A stretch of 64,000 nucleotides of DNA, taken from Cedecea neteri NBRC 105707 = ATCC 33855. GTDB taxonomy: Bacteria > Pseudomonadota > Gammaproteobacteria > Enterobacterales > Enterobacteriaceae. Under the pieces are notes generated by a model that had not been told where the DNA came from, made no database searches, and saw only the letters and a program-made list of their open reading frames with translations. The translations under genes and the position numbers were made by a program. Location of the stretch: positions 22,208 through 86,207 of the forward strand of contig NZ_BCTL01000034.1 in assembly GCF_001571265.1 (NCBI RefSeq), read 5' to 3'. Positions 28,357-36,663 of this stretch are shown piece after piece. Positions within the stretch are counted from its first letter, which is position 1, and each line of letters starts with the position of its first letter.

Positions 28357-30006
28357 ATGTCGAACAAACCTTTTGTTTACCAAAATCCCTTCCCGCTGGC
28401 GCATGACGACACCGAATATTACCTGTTAACCCGCGACCACGTTTCCGTAAGCGAATTTGAAGGCCAGTCCATTCTTAAAGTTGAGCCGCAGGCGCTGACC
28501 CTGCTGGCGCAGCAGGCGTTTCACGATGCGGCGTTTATGTTGCGCCCGGCGCATCAGCAGCAGGTGGCGAACATCCTGAGCGACCCGGAAGCCAGCGAGA
28601 ACGACAAATACGTCGCGCTGCAGTTCCTGCGTAACTCCGAAATCTCGGCCAAAGGCATTCTGCCGACCTGCCAGGACACCGGCACAGCCATCATCATGGG
28701 AAAAAAAGGCCAGCGCGTCTGGACCGGCGGCGGCGATGAAGCGGCGCTGTCTCAAGGGGTGTACAACACCTATATCGAAGATAACCTGCGTTACTCTCAG
28801 AACGCCCCGCTGGATATGTACAAAGAGGTGAACACCGGCACCAACCTGCCAGCGCAAATTGATCTCTACAGCGTGGACGGCGACGAATACAAATTCCTGT
28901 GCGTCGCCAAAGGCGGCGGCTCCGCCAACAAAACTTATCTCTACCAGGAAACCAAGGCTCTGATCACCCCGGCGAAGCTGAAAAATTACCTGGTTGAGAA
29001 AATGCGTACCCTGGGCACCGCGGCCTGCCCGCCGTACCACGTGGCGTTTGTTATCGGCGGCACCTCCGCTGAATCTACGCTTAAAACCGTGAAGCTGGCG
29101 TCTACCCACTACTACGACGGCCTGCCAACCGAAGGCAACGAGCACGGCCAGGCATTCCGCGACGTGCAGCTTGAGCAGGAACTGCTGGAAGAAGCGCAGA
29201 AGCTCGGCCTGGGCACACAGTTTGGCGGTAAATACTTCGCCCACGACATCCGCGTCGTTCGCCTGCCGCGTCACGGCGCATCCTGCCCGATCGGCATGGG
29301 CGTTTCCTGCTCTGCGGACCGCAACATCAAGGCCAAAATCAACAAAGACGGCATCTGGATTGAGAAACTGGAAAGCAACCCGGGTAAATACATCCCGGAA
29401 GAGCTGCGTCAGGCCGGTGAAGGCGAAGCGGTGAAAGTGAACCTGAACCGCCCGATGAAAGAGATCCTCGCTCAGCTGTCCGGGTTCCCTGTTTCCACCC
29501 GCCTGTCGCTCAGCGGCACCATCATCGTGGCGCGTGACATCGCCCATGCGAAGCTGAAAGAGCGTCTCGATAACGGCGAAGCGCTGCCTCAGTACGTGAA
29601 AGATCACCCGATCTACTACGCTGGCCCGGCCAAAACCCCAGAGGGTTACGCTTCCGGCTCCTTAGGCCCAACCACCGCAGGCCGCATGGACTCCTACGTG
29701 GATCAGCTGCAGGCCAACGGCGGCAGCATGATCATGCTGGCCAAAGGTAACCGCAGCCAGCAGGTGACGGACGCCTGCCACAAACACGGTGGGTTCTATC
29801 TCGGCAGCATCGGCGGCCCGGCTGCCGTGCTGGCGCAAAACAGCATCAAGAGCCTTGAACTGGTGGAATACCCTGAGCTGGGCATGGAAGCCATCTGGAA
29901 AATTGAAGTGGAAGACTTCCCGGCGTTTATCCTGGTGGATGACAAAGGCAACGACTTCTTCCAGCAGATCCAGAACAAACAGTGCGCAGGCTGTAACAAG
30001 CACTGA
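28357..30006 (+). CDS. Class I (iron-sulfur) fumarate hydratase, FumA/FumB type
   Basis: This enzyme interconverts malate and fumarate using a [4Fe-4S] cluster. It has 549 residues (FumA/FumB: 548) and is collinear with them. The cysteine in TCQDTGTA (about residue 106), the one in [11 protein letters not shown] (about 318) and a third conserved cysteine later are the expected cluster ligands. The N-terminal ALPHA half and C-terminal swivel half ([15 protein letters not shown]) are complete. Its place after a C4-dicarboxylate transporter and near dcuSR mirrors the E. coli dcuB-fumB locus, so it is probably the anaerobic isozyme supplying fumarate from malate. GGAG is ten bases before the ATG. 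Confidence 0.93.
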   Translation: MSNKPFVYQNPFPLAHDDTEYYLLTRDHVSVSEFEGQSILKVEPQALTLLAQQAFHDAAFMLRPAHQQQVANILSDPEASENDKYVALQFLRNSEISAKGILPTCQDTGTAIIMGKKGQRVWTGGGDEAALSQGVYNTYIEDNLRYSQNAPLDMYKEVNTGTNLPAQIDLYSVDGDEYKFLCVAKGGGSANKTYLYQETKALITPAKLKNYLVEKMRTLGTAACPPYHVAFVIGGTSAESTLKTVKLASTHYYDGLPTEGNEHGQAFRDVQLEQELLEEAQKLGLGTQFGGKYFAHDIRVVRLPRHGASCPIGMGVSCSADRNIKAKINKDGIWIEKLESNPGKYIPEELRQAGEGEAVKVNLNRPMKEILAQLSGFPVSTRLSLSGTIIVARDIAHAKLKERLDNGEALPQYVKDHPIYYAGPAKTPEGYASGSLGPTTAGRMDSYVDQLQANGGSMIMLAKGNRSQQVTDACHKHGGFYLGSIGGPAAVLAQNSIKSLELVEYPELGMEAIWKIEVEDFPAFILVDDKGNDFFQQIQNKQCAGCNKH

Positions 30007-30028
30007 TTGTTCTAAAAGCTGAACTGAG

Positions 30029-30056
30029 GCGGGCGCTGCGGTGCCCGCTTTTTTTT
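30029..30056 (+). terminator. Rho-independent terminator after fumarase
   Basis: GCGGGCGC (30029-30036) pairs with GTGCCCGC (30041-30048), with one G-T wobble and a TGCG loop, and is followed by eight T residues. It is the end of the transporter-fumarase unit. Confidence 0.88.
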
Positions 30057-30118
30057 GCCTAAAAGTTACTCCATACTGAAGCCCATATTTTCAGCCGTCG
30101 CCGACCAAAGGACTTCGC

Positions 30119-31447
30119 ATGTTAAGGATAATCAGCTGGCTATTGCTCACGCTGCTTAGCTGCGCAGGGCTTGGCGCCTGGTTTTTACAGCAGCAATACC
30201 AAGACAAATCCGCCGACTTCCGCATTCTTTATCGCGAAATTACGGTCAAGCTGTCCCAGCACGATGCCATTATCCCGCTTCTGCCAGCCAGTCAGGATGC
30301 CGGTGAAGTACAAAAGATCCTGCCGCAGATAGTCCTGTGGCGGCGGCATAACAACCTTGAGCCTCGCCTGGCGATTGTGCCGGAATCAAATGGCCGCTAC
30401 TGGCTGAACCGCCCTAACCTCTCGCTGCTGATTGATCTCCCGACGCTGCTCGACACCCTGGGGGAGAAAAAGACTTTTCAACACCTCAGCATCAGCTGGA
30501 ATAACACAATTCTTTGCGAACAGGGCAACGCCAACGCGGGCTACTGGCGGTGGGACAAAGCCGTCGCCAGCCCGACGCAACCGTTTTTAGTGTCGGCAAG
30601 CGACAGCCCGGAATGGGCGGAACTGCCCTGGTGGCTTATCGTTTCTCCGGCGATTTTCTGGGCGCTGGCACTCTATTTACTGACGCAATATCAGGCGAAC
30701 AAACGCCGCCGGGACATTGCCGACCTGCGCGCCCGCTATGCCGAACTGACGCGGCTGAATACGATGGGAGAGCTGGCGGCCGGCATGATGCATGAACTAA
30801 ACCAGCCGCTAACCGCCATCATGAGCTACAACCAGGCGGCAGTACGGCTAATTAAGCAGGAGAACCCGGCCCAGGTTCCTGACCTGCTGGACGCCGCCGT
30901 GCTGCAAATAAAGCGTATCGATGCCCTGCTAAGTCAGTTCCGCCAGAAGCTCACCAGCGAGCGAGCCGAGTACCAACGGGTCGATCTCCCGCCGCTCTGG
31001 CAGCGCGTATGCAGACTGCTGGATAACGAACTGAGCAGCGGAAAAATCCGCGCCACCAGCCAGTTTGCCGACGACCTGCCGCCGCTGTTTGCCCCGCCGC
31101 TGTGGGTGGAGCAAATCCTGCATAACATCGCCAGCAACGCGATTCAGGCACAGACCAGCGGCGCGGGCTGGATACATCTGGACGCGACAATTGAAAATCA
31201 GGGTATCGCGCTGACGCTGACCGACGGCGGGCCGGGGCTTTCCCCGGAAGCGCTGGAACAGGTCTTTATCCCGTTCTTCACCACCCGTGCGCAGGGTGTT
31301 GGGCTGGGGATGGCACTCGCCGATACGCTGGTACAGCGCCTGAACGGTACCATTGAAGTCAGCAACATGCCGGGGGGCGGAGCCTGTTTCCGCCTTTGGT
31401 TCCCGCTACGGGATGAGGAGAAATTATGGAACCGTGCATCTGGCTGA
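30119..31447 (+). CDS. Sensor histidine kinase, FixL/NtrB-like
   Basis: This is a membrane histidine kinase of 442 residues. Membrane segment 1 (about 5-24) and segment 2 (about 170-190) enclose a periplasmic domain of about 145 residues that I do not recognise. The phosphoacceptor motif is MMHELNQPLTAI (His225). The ATP-binding part shows HNIASNAIQA (N-box), DGGPGLS (G1) and GVGLGMALADTLV (G2). It overlaps the downstream response regulator by 22 bases, so the two form a pair. AAGGA lies six bases before the ATG. The downstream neighbours are an HbpS/GlcG-family exported protein and an outer-membrane protein, likely targets or accessory sensors. The signal is unknown. Confidence 0.86.
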   Translation: MLRIISWLLLTLLSCAGLGAWFLQQQYQDKSADFRILYREITVKLSQHDAIIPLLPASQDAGEVQKILPQIVLWRRHNNLEPRLAIVPESNGRYWLNRPNLSLLIDLPTLLDTLGEKKTFQHLSISWNNTILCEQGNANAGYWRWDKAVASPTQPFLVSASDSPEWAELPWWLIVSPAIFWALALYLLTQYQANKRRRDIADLRARYAELTRLNTMGELAAGMMHELNQPLTAIMSYNQAAVRLIKQENPAQVPDLLDAAVLQIKRIDALLSQFRQKLTSERAEYQRVDLPPLWQRVCRLLDNELSSGKIRATSQFADDLPPLFAPPLWVEQILHNIASNAIQAQTSGAGWIHLDATIENQGIALTLTDGGPGLSPEALEQVFIPFFTTRAQGVGLGMALADTLVQRLNGTIEVSNMPGGGACFRLWFPLRDEEKLWNRASG

Positions 31448-32043
31448 TTGATGACGACGCCGCCATTCGCGACTCGCTGAGCCTCCTGCTCGCCACCGTC
31501 GGCTGGCAAACTCACGTTTTTGACGGCGCCCAGGCTTTTCAGCAAAACGCCGGTGACTTCAGCCAGCTCAGCGGCTGCATGCTGCTGGACATCCGAATGC
31601 CGGGAAAAACCGGGCTGACGCTGCTGGAGGAGTGGACGCAGCAAGGCCTGACGCTGCCGGTGATTATCATGACCGGGCACGGCAACATTGACCTGTGCCG
31701 CCGGGCTTTTAAAAACGGTGCCTTTGAGTTTCTTACCAAGCCCGTTGATGCCGACCTGCTGTTCGAAGTCGTTGGTGCGGCGATGGAACAGCAGAAAGCG
31801 AAAGCCGAAGCCCGGCAGCAATGGCTGCCGCTGCAGGAGAAACTGGCGACGCTTACCGCGCGCGAAAAAGAGATGCTGGAGCAGCTGATTCAGGGCTATT
31901 CCAGCAAGGAGATCGCGCAGCTGTGCTCGCTTTCTCCTCGCACCGTGGAAGCGCATCGCGCTAACATTTTCGCCAAGCTGGAAGTAAATTCCCTGCCTAA
32001 GCTGCTAAAAACCTACGGCGGCATCGCCAAAGAGACTAAGTAA
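31426..32043 (+). CDS. FixJ/NarL-type response regulator
   Basis: This 205-residue regulator has an N-terminal receiver domain with IDDD at 8-11, phosphorylation site Asp55 in MLLDIRMPG, and the switch residues MTGHG and FLTKPVD. The C-terminal LuxR-type helix-turn-helix has LTAREKEMLEQLIQGYSSKEIAQ and SPRTVEAHRANIFAKLEV, typical of FixJ. GAGGAG before the ATG and overlap with the kinase gene support coexpression. It probably activates the next two genes, but no operator was recognised. Confidence 0.88.
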   Translation: MEPCIWLIDDDAAIRDSLSLLLATVGWQTHVFDGAQAFQQNAGDFSQLSGCMLLDIRMPGKTGLTLLEEWTQQGLTLPVIIMTGHGNIDLCRRAFKNGAFEFLTKPVDADLLFEVVGAAMEQQKAKAEARQQWLPLQEKLATLTAREKEMLEQLIQGYSSKEIAQLCSLSPRTVEAHRANIFAKLEVNSLPKLLKTYGGIAKETK

Positions 32044-32135
32044 AACTACCTGGAAAGTTAGGTGTTCGCGCCAATTTCCCGCCTGTGACTCGTTGCATAG
32101 TATTGCTCCATAACCAACAACTCTGGAGCAACATC

Positions 32136-32633
32136 ATGAAACGTCTTCTGTTAAGCGCCCTGCTGCTGGGCGGCATCGTCTCTACCGCCAGCGCCGCCAC
32201 CGGCGTGCTGAGCCAGAAAAACCTCTCCCTTGAGCTTGCCGATAAGCTGGCACAAAGCGTTCTTCAGGTGTGCGCCAAAGATAACTACAACGTGGCGGTC
32301 ACCGTGGTTGATCGTTCAGGCACGCCGCTGGTGATGAAACGCATGGACAACGCCGGGCCGCATACCGTGGAAGCCAGCCGCATGAAAGCTTTCACCTCGC
32401 TGACCACCAAAAACCCAACCGACAACGTAATGAAAGGCTCTCAGTCCAACGCCGGCGCGGCCAATATGCGTGATATCCCTGGCTTCCTGCTGCTGGCGGG
32501 CGGCGTGCCGGTGAAGTCCGGTGAACAGGTGATTGGCGCAGTCGGCGTCGGCGGCGCACCGGGTGGACATCTGGATCAGGCCTGTGCGCTGGAAGGCTTA
32601 AAAAGCATTGAGAAAGAATTGAACGCGGGCTAA
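32136..32633 (+). CDS. Exported HbpS/GlcG-family (DUF336-type) protein
   Basis: The start is placed at the ATG at 32136 (MKRLLLSALLLGG), with GGAG seven bases upstream and a clear signal peptide ending near ASA|ATG; the frame is open 17 codons further upstream. The mature part has the family pattern AVTVVDRSGTPLVMKRMDNAGPHTV, then TSLTTKNPT, and a glycine-rich end with GAVGVGGAPGGHLDQACA. In Streptomyces an HbpS of this family binds haem and works with a neighbouring two-component system. The same neighbourhood occurs here, but haem binding in this protein is inference. Other family members (GlcG) have no known function. Confidence 0.84.
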   Translation: MKRLLLSALLLGGIVSTASAATGVLSQKNLSLELADKLAQSVLQVCAKDNYNVAVTVVDRSGTPLVMKRMDNAGPHTVEASRMKAFTSLTTKNPTDNVMKGSQSNAGAANMRDIPGFLLLAGGVPVKSGEQVIGAVGVGGAPGGHLDQACALEGLKSIEKELNAG

Positions 32634-32652
32634 CACGGCAAGGAGCCAAAAC

Positions 32653-33336
32653 ATGAATCACAAGAAAAACATACTCACGCTGGCGGTTTTGCTGAGCGCG
32701 GGCCATGCCGCCGCAGCCACCAGCGATGAAGGCTATTACGCTTCGGCAAAATACGTGCACAGCGAGCAGCGCGCCAGCGACCAGGATACCAGCAGCCGTC
32801 CTGGCGTCGGCCAGTTTGTTGACGGCAAAGAAAAAGACAGGCTCGGCGGCGCTTCGCTGGCGGCAGGCTATCAGTACGGCAATGGCTGGCGTACCGAAGG
32901 GGAATACACCTTCCGCCAGAAAACCGAGTTTACCAGCGGCTCCACCGTCTTCCCGACTAGCTTCAACCACCTGAAGCTGAACACCGAGCGGCTGATGCTG
33001 AACGTCTATCGCGATTACAATATTGGCTATGGGGTGTCGCTGTTTGGCACCGCTGGCGTGGGCATTGCGAAAGTGAAAGCCGGCGGCTGGCAGGGCAACA
33101 CCGCCCGTGAATACGCCGACAGCACGCAAAACAATCTCGCTTATTCGCTGGGCGCGGGCATTAGCTACTCACCGATCGATCGCCTGAACTTCGACGTGGG
33201 CTATCGCTACGTAGATATGGGGAAAGTGGAAAGCGGCTATAACACCTTTGGGAACGTACGCGGCCTGAAGGACGAGCAGATGAAGGCCCGTCTGGCCTCC
33301 AGCGAGTTCACTCTGGGTACTCGCTACCTGTTCTAA
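32653..33336 (+). CDS. Small outer-membrane beta-barrel protein (OmpX/Opa-like)
   Basis: This 227-residue protein has a signal peptide (NILTLAVLLSAGHAAA) and alternating beta-strand patterns consistent with an eight-stranded barrel. Examples are ASLAAGYQYGNGWRTEGEYTF, VSLFGTAGVGIAKVKAG and LNFDVGYRYVDMG. It ends in the outer-membrane signature FTLGTRYLF with a terminal phenylalanine. A strong AAGGAG lies before the ATG, only 20 bases after the HbpS-like gene, so the two are cotranscribed. Ligand or adhesion role unknown. Confidence 0.82.
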   Translation: MNHKKNILTLAVLLSAGHAAAATSDEGYYASAKYVHSEQRASDQDTSSRPGVGQFVDGKEKDRLGGASLAAGYQYGNGWRTEGEYTFRQKTEFTSGSTVFPTSFNHLKLNTERLMLNVYRDYNIGYGVSLFGTAGVGIAKVKAGGWQGNTAREYADSTQNNLAYSLGAGISYSPIDRLNFDVGYRYVDMGKVESGYNTFGNVRGLKDEQMKARLASSEFTLGTRYLF

Positions 33337-33343
33337 ATACTAA

Positions 33344-33366
33344 GGCGGCCACCGGGCCGCCCTTTT
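33344..33366 (+). terminator. Rho-independent terminator after the barrel-protein gene
   Basis: GGCGGCC (33344-33350) pairs with GGCCGCC (33355-33361) around a four-base loop and is followed by CTTTT. It lies between this gene and convergent zinT. Confidence 0.78.
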
Positions 33367-33372
33367 ACTGTG

Positions 33373-34017
33373 TTAGTGATGCAGCATCTCGTCGACAACC
33401 TGCGCTTTGGTCATGTTGTACGGGTAATACGTCGGCCAGTTATCCATCTCTTTCAGCAAAGCATCCTGTGATTCACTGCCCATAAAGATGTGGAAATGCT
33501 GCGACTGGCGCGGGGCGATGATGTGGTCGCTAAACTGCACGAACTTTGGCGCTTTGGACTGCGCGTCTTTGCACTCAAACAGGTAGCGAACGCCCTTCTT
33601 TCCCGAGGTGTAGGTCAGGATTTTGTGCCCGGCATAGTCGTAATGACAACTTTGCACCTCTTTGCCGACATGAAATTCGATGACGTTATTCTCAATCCCA
33701 ATCATCTCCACGTTTGTCGCATAGCCTTTTTGATAATACGCACGATATTCCGCCAGGCTTTTGCCGCTCTTTTTGGCTTTTTTCTCCAGCACCGGATCGA
33801 GGTCGCCGCTTAGCAGTAAAGGATTGACCGACTGCCAGACGCCGTCCCAGTCGGACAGCGCGCGATCTTTCACGTTAACGTCGTCAAAGATCCCCTCGCT
33901 CGCCTTTTGTTCCACTTCCGTGAGCGGTTTGCCGTGATGATGGCCGTGCGCCAACGCCTGATGGCTCGCCAGTAACACGCCCATGCCCAGAATAAACGCC
34001 GATTTTTTCATGATCAT
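33373..34017 (-). CDS. zinT: ZinT, periplasmic zinc/cadmium-binding protein
   Basis: ZinT is a periplasmic metal chaperone that helps ZnuA recruit zinc under limitation and also binds cadmium. At 214 residues it is close to E. coli ZinT (216). A signal peptide is followed by the histidine-rich [19 protein letters not shown]. Conserved segments include [35 protein letters not shown] and [18 protein letters not shown], with the metal-binding histidines. AGGGGA lies upstream of the ATG at 34017; a second ATG two codons on is possible. A Zur-like box sits 36-58 bases upstream, so zinc-starvation induction is expected. Confidence 0.95.
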   Translation of the reverse strand: MIMKKSAFILGMGVLLASHQALAHGHHHGKPLTEVEQKASEGIFDDVNVKDRALSDWDGVWQSVNPLLLSGDLDPVLEKKAKKSGKSLAEYRAYYQKGYATNVEMIGIENNVIEFHVGKEVQSCHYDYAGHKILTYTSGKKGVRYLFECKDAQSKAPKFVQFSDHIIAPRQSQHFHIFMGSESQDALLKEMDNWPTYYPYNMTKAQVVDEMLHH

Positions 34018-34052
34018 ACTGTTCCCCTGTGTATTCCTTACACGAAAAAAAA

Positions 34053-34075
34053 CAAACGTTATAACATAACAAATA
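34053..34075 (-). promoter_or_regulatory. Zur-box-like operator upstream of zinT
   Basis: GTTATAACATAAC (34058-34070) matches the core of the enterobacterial Zur consensus (GTTATAnTATAAC) with one mismatch and sits in AT-rich flanks. It is placed where zinc-loaded Zur would block the zinT promoter, as in E. coli. Confidence 0.75.
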
Positions 34076-34169
34076 AAACATCAATCAGGTTTTCAGCGGG
34101 AATGAATATTCAGGATGGAGAGGAAATGGGGTTAGTTTCAATACAGACAGGTAAGGAAAATCTAAGGGG

Positions 34170-34209
34170 AAAATTGAATGCCCGAAGAAATTATCCAGGC
34201 ATTCTTTTT
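34170..34209 (-). terminator. Hairpin downstream of the lipoprotein gene
   Basis: GAATGCC (34176-34182) and GGCATTC (34198-34204) form a 7-bp stem with a 15-base loop. Read on the minus strand it is followed by AATTTTCCCC, an acceptable tail for the lipoprotein gene ending at 34232. Confidence 0.5.
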
Positions 34210-34231
34210 AAAGCGCTTACTTTTTTCGCCA

Positions 34232-34936
34232 TTAAAGGAAGGCATTCGCCTTTGTAGTAAATTTAGCGAGACAGCTATCCAACACCTGCTGTGTCACTTC
34301 ATTCACTTTGGCATAGTTATTGGCCTGCCATTGTGGGAGGGTATATTCCGGCGTCGTTTCGGTAGAAACGCACTCCATAAACATGTAGTTGTCTTTCCCT
34401 GTTTTGTCTGTGGCATTGCGACTGAGCGTCGTTTTCATCACTAACGTATAATTGTCGTCACCGCCCGCCAGGTTTTTATACATCAGCTTCCAGGTTGTGG
34501 GCTTGATGATCAGCGGGCTGTTGTATTTTCTCATCGGCTGCCGATCCATCTCATTTTTCATGATGTCGCTCACGCGCGGCGTCAGGTAAGTAATGGAAGG
34601 GTTCATAACGCCCGGCACCTGAGTCCCTTTCAAATCTTCCTTGCTAAAACCGTTGACCTGCCCGCCTCCCGCAAAGGCCAGGGCCACGAACTGCAGCGTT
34701 TTCAGCGCCGCGGTTTTCGAGGTATCGCCCTGAGTCACGTAACGCAACTGAGTGTCCGTTGGGCGGCTAATACTGGTCTCGATATCCTCCCAACTTTCAA
34801 CAATAAGCTGTGACTGATTCGTCGAAGTTATCGTCTGCATCGCCACACGTTTTTCGGTGTCAGGCAAAGGTTTTGAGGCACATCCCGCCAACAATAACGC
34901 CGCTGCCAGCACAGAGAAATTTAATTTTTGCAGCAT
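34232..34936 (-). CDS. Lipoprotein of unknown function
   Basis: This 234-residue protein begins with a lipoprotein signal peptide (SVLAAALLLAGC), cysteine at about position 19, followed by ASKP, which favours outer-membrane sorting. I do not recognise the mature domain. It contains no membrane segment and a moderately conserved-looking block RVSDIMKNEMDRQPMRKYNSPLIIKP. AAGGA precedes the ATG. It is flanked by zinT and a secreted nuclease but spaced from both, so it is probably monocistronic. Confidence 0.75.
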   Translation of the reverse strand: MLQKLNFSVLAAALLLAGCASKPLPDTEKRVAMQTITSTNQSQLIVESWEDIETSISRPTDTQLRYVTQGDTSKTAALKTLQFVALAFAGGGQVNGFSKEDLKGTQVPGVMNPSITYLTPRVSDIMKNEMDRQPMRKYNSPLIIKPTTWKLMYKNLAGGDDNYTLVMKTTLSRNATDKTGKDNYMFMECVSTETTPEYTLPQWQANNYAKVNEVTQQVLDSCLAKFTTKANAFL

Positions 34937-35027
34937 TTTCTATCCTTAAAGCATCATCCCGGAAGCGGATGACATCGGCAGGGCTGTTCAAAACTTTACC
35001 TACCAAATTTAAGGAAGATGAGGTCAT

Positions 35028-35558
35028 TCAGGGGGATATCTGGAATTGCACGCCCAGCGCCCAGCGGCTTTCCCAGTGGGCAACATACTGGCTGGCGATG
35101 TCCGGCATATCGCTGAGCACGACCACGTTTTCACTGTTTTCAGTTTCGGCGGAAGGGGCGTAATTAAACGAACCGGTTTCAACGGTTTGATCATCCACAA
35201 CGATCGTTTTGTCATGCTGGATGTGATAATGCCCGTCGATGCGCAGCTGTACGCCGTTTGCCACGGCAAAATTCATCGCTTTCAGGCTGGCCTTGTTCTG
35301 ATTGCGCTTTTTATCGACCACCACACGCACCTCAACGCCCCGCTTTTTCGCGTCCACCAGCGCCTGAACAATATCGGGTGCCTGGAACGAATAACCTATC
35401 ATGCGGATAGACTTCTTCGCCCCGGCAAGCGTCTGCAGCACTAGCGTCCGGGCCGAGCCTTCCGGCGAAAAGCCCACCTGAACGTTTGGTGTGGCCATCG
35501 CGGCGACAGGCAGGCTAATTGCGGCAATTAAAAAAGCAGACAGAAGACCTGGTTTCAT
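35028..35558 (-). CDS. Exported phospholipase-D-family endonuclease (Nuc type)
   Basis: The start is the ATG at 35558 (MKPGLLSAFLIAAISL), which gives a clean signal peptide ending near AMA|TPN; the frame is open 27 codons further. The mature part has one HKD motif, HYHIQHDKTIVVDD followed by ETGSFNY, as in the single-motif homodimeric nucleases of the PLD family (pKM101 Nuc, Salmonella Nuc). About 176 residues matches that group. The product should be a periplasmic or secreted non-specific nuclease. It begins five bases after the acetyltransferase stop, so the two are probably cotranscribed. Confidence 0.86.
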   Translation of the reverse strand: MKPGLLSAFLIAAISLPVAAMATPNVQVGFSPEGSARTLVLQTLAGAKKSIRMIGYSFQAPDIVQALVDAKKRGVEVRVVVDKKRNQNKASLKAMNFAVANGVQLRIDGHYHIQHDKTIVVDDQTVETGSFNYAPSAETENSENVVVLSDMPDIASQYVAHWESRWALGVQFQISP

Positions 35559-35563
35559 GATGT

Positions 35564-36076
35564 TTAAAGACTCTTGCCGAGAATATGTATGGTGCTGGTT
35601 TGCGTGGCGCTGGAAAACGTTTCGCTGGTTAAGTGGCACATGCCCTGGGCCGCGTAAAAGCGCCGCGCGCCCTCGTTCCCCTCCAGCACTTCCAGCCAGA
35701 AGTAATTCTGCTCTCGCTGCTGCGCCAGTTGGAGCATTTCGTCGAAAATCAGCTGGCCATAATTTTTACCCGTCTCGCCGGGTGCAAGGTAGAGTTTGTT
35801 AAGCAGAGCGCCTGAAAACGTCTGCTCAGGCACCGGGCGGTTCCAGCTAATTTTGGCAAACCCCACTGGCTTTCCAGCCTCGGCAATAAACCAGCTAACC
35901 GTCGGATCGGCCAGGCTTTCAGTTAGCGTATCCTGAGCGTATTCCTGCTCAATAAAGGCCTGCAGTTCTTCACCGGAAACCCAATGCCGTTCAAAGTGAT
36001 AGCGATAACTTGTGCTCCCCAGCACCGTTAAAAGCGGCACATCTTCCGGCTTTGCTCTACGTATTTTCAAACTCAT
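35564..36076 (-). CDS. GNAT-family N-acetyltransferase
   Basis: The start is placed at the ATG at 36076 (MSLKIRRAKPEDVPLL), which is the normal beginning of a GNAT fold; the frame is open 55 codons upstream but that part looks non-coding. The acetyl-CoA-binding region is NKLYLAPGETGKNYGQLIFDEM, a slightly irregular Q/RxxGxG/A loop, and the C-terminal strand has LEVLEGNEGARRFYAAQGM. The substrate is unknown. It is the first gene of a pair with the secreted nuclease. Confidence 0.82.
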   Translation of the reverse strand: MSLKIRRAKPEDVPLLTVLGSTSYRYHFERHWVSGEELQAFIEQEYAQDTLTESLADPTVSWFIAEAGKPVGFAKISWNRPVPEQTFSGALLNKLYLAPGETGKNYGQLIFDEMLQLAQQREQNYFWLEVLEGNEGARRFYAAQGMCHLTSETFSSATQTSTIHILGKSL

Positions 36077-36663
36077 GGCATTCACTCGCGGCGAAGGTTT
36101 CAGGTAACTGATGGCAGACAGGATAAGCATATTGCGCTTCCAGCCGGGAAAATGCAGCTTTATTTTATTTATCCCTTCCGCGACAGAGAGCCGGGGCATC
36201 ATGAAAATAAAACCCAATAAAATCAACACCATTAATAACACTCAAAGCATCGGTATATTAAATTAACCTTAAGAATTTATTTTATTTACCAATATTTAAA
36301 ATATTACTCAACAAAATCACTCATAAACAAACAATTAAGTTCCTTCGCTCGTGAAAAAGTTATTTTGTCATTCCTTGTTATCCGCCGGGCATCGATTGTC
36401 TCTTTCATAAATCGGTACAGGAAAGATCGACAACCTGACATAAACCATCGTCAAAACCCCCACAGTCCGCCCAGGTTTATGTTGACAGAACGCCGCAAAT
36501 TATTATTACCACGCGAAGTTCATTGTACATACCGTTACACAGCAACGCTCATCATCAAGGGGGAGGCTGGTATATAGTGCAGCGATACACAGGGATGATT
36601 TGTTGTGTTGAGACAAAATAACAAATTTTAAACAAATGGTCGTTATGTAACCTTACATTAATA
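36077..36663. other. Intergenic region upstream of the dlt-like operon
   Basis: This roughly 590-base stretch is AT-rich in its right two-thirds. It contains the acetyltransferase promoter side and, toward the right, the dlt-like operon promoter. No gene, RNA or strong hairpin was recognised. Confidence 0.55.
36482..36509 (+). promoter_or_regulatory. Candidate promoter of the dlt-like operon
   Basis: A perfect -35 TTGACA (36482-36487), a 16-base spacer and TATTAC (36504-36509) suggest a sigma-70 promoter with a start near 36516 and a leader of about 150 bases before the dltD ATG. The -10 is only 4 of 6, so this is a candidate. Confidence 0.45.

Noticed and set aside
28426..29607. A 393-codon minus-strand frame
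   Set aside because: It is the antisense shadow of the class I fumarase gene.
34178..34444. An 88-codon plus-strand frame
   Set aside because: It mostly overlaps the lipoprotein gene in antisense and has no supporting features.
36077..36241. A 55-residue N-terminal extension of the acetyltransferase
   Set aside because: The GNAT fold begins at MSLKIRRAKPED; the upstream translation is hydrophobic and unlike the family.
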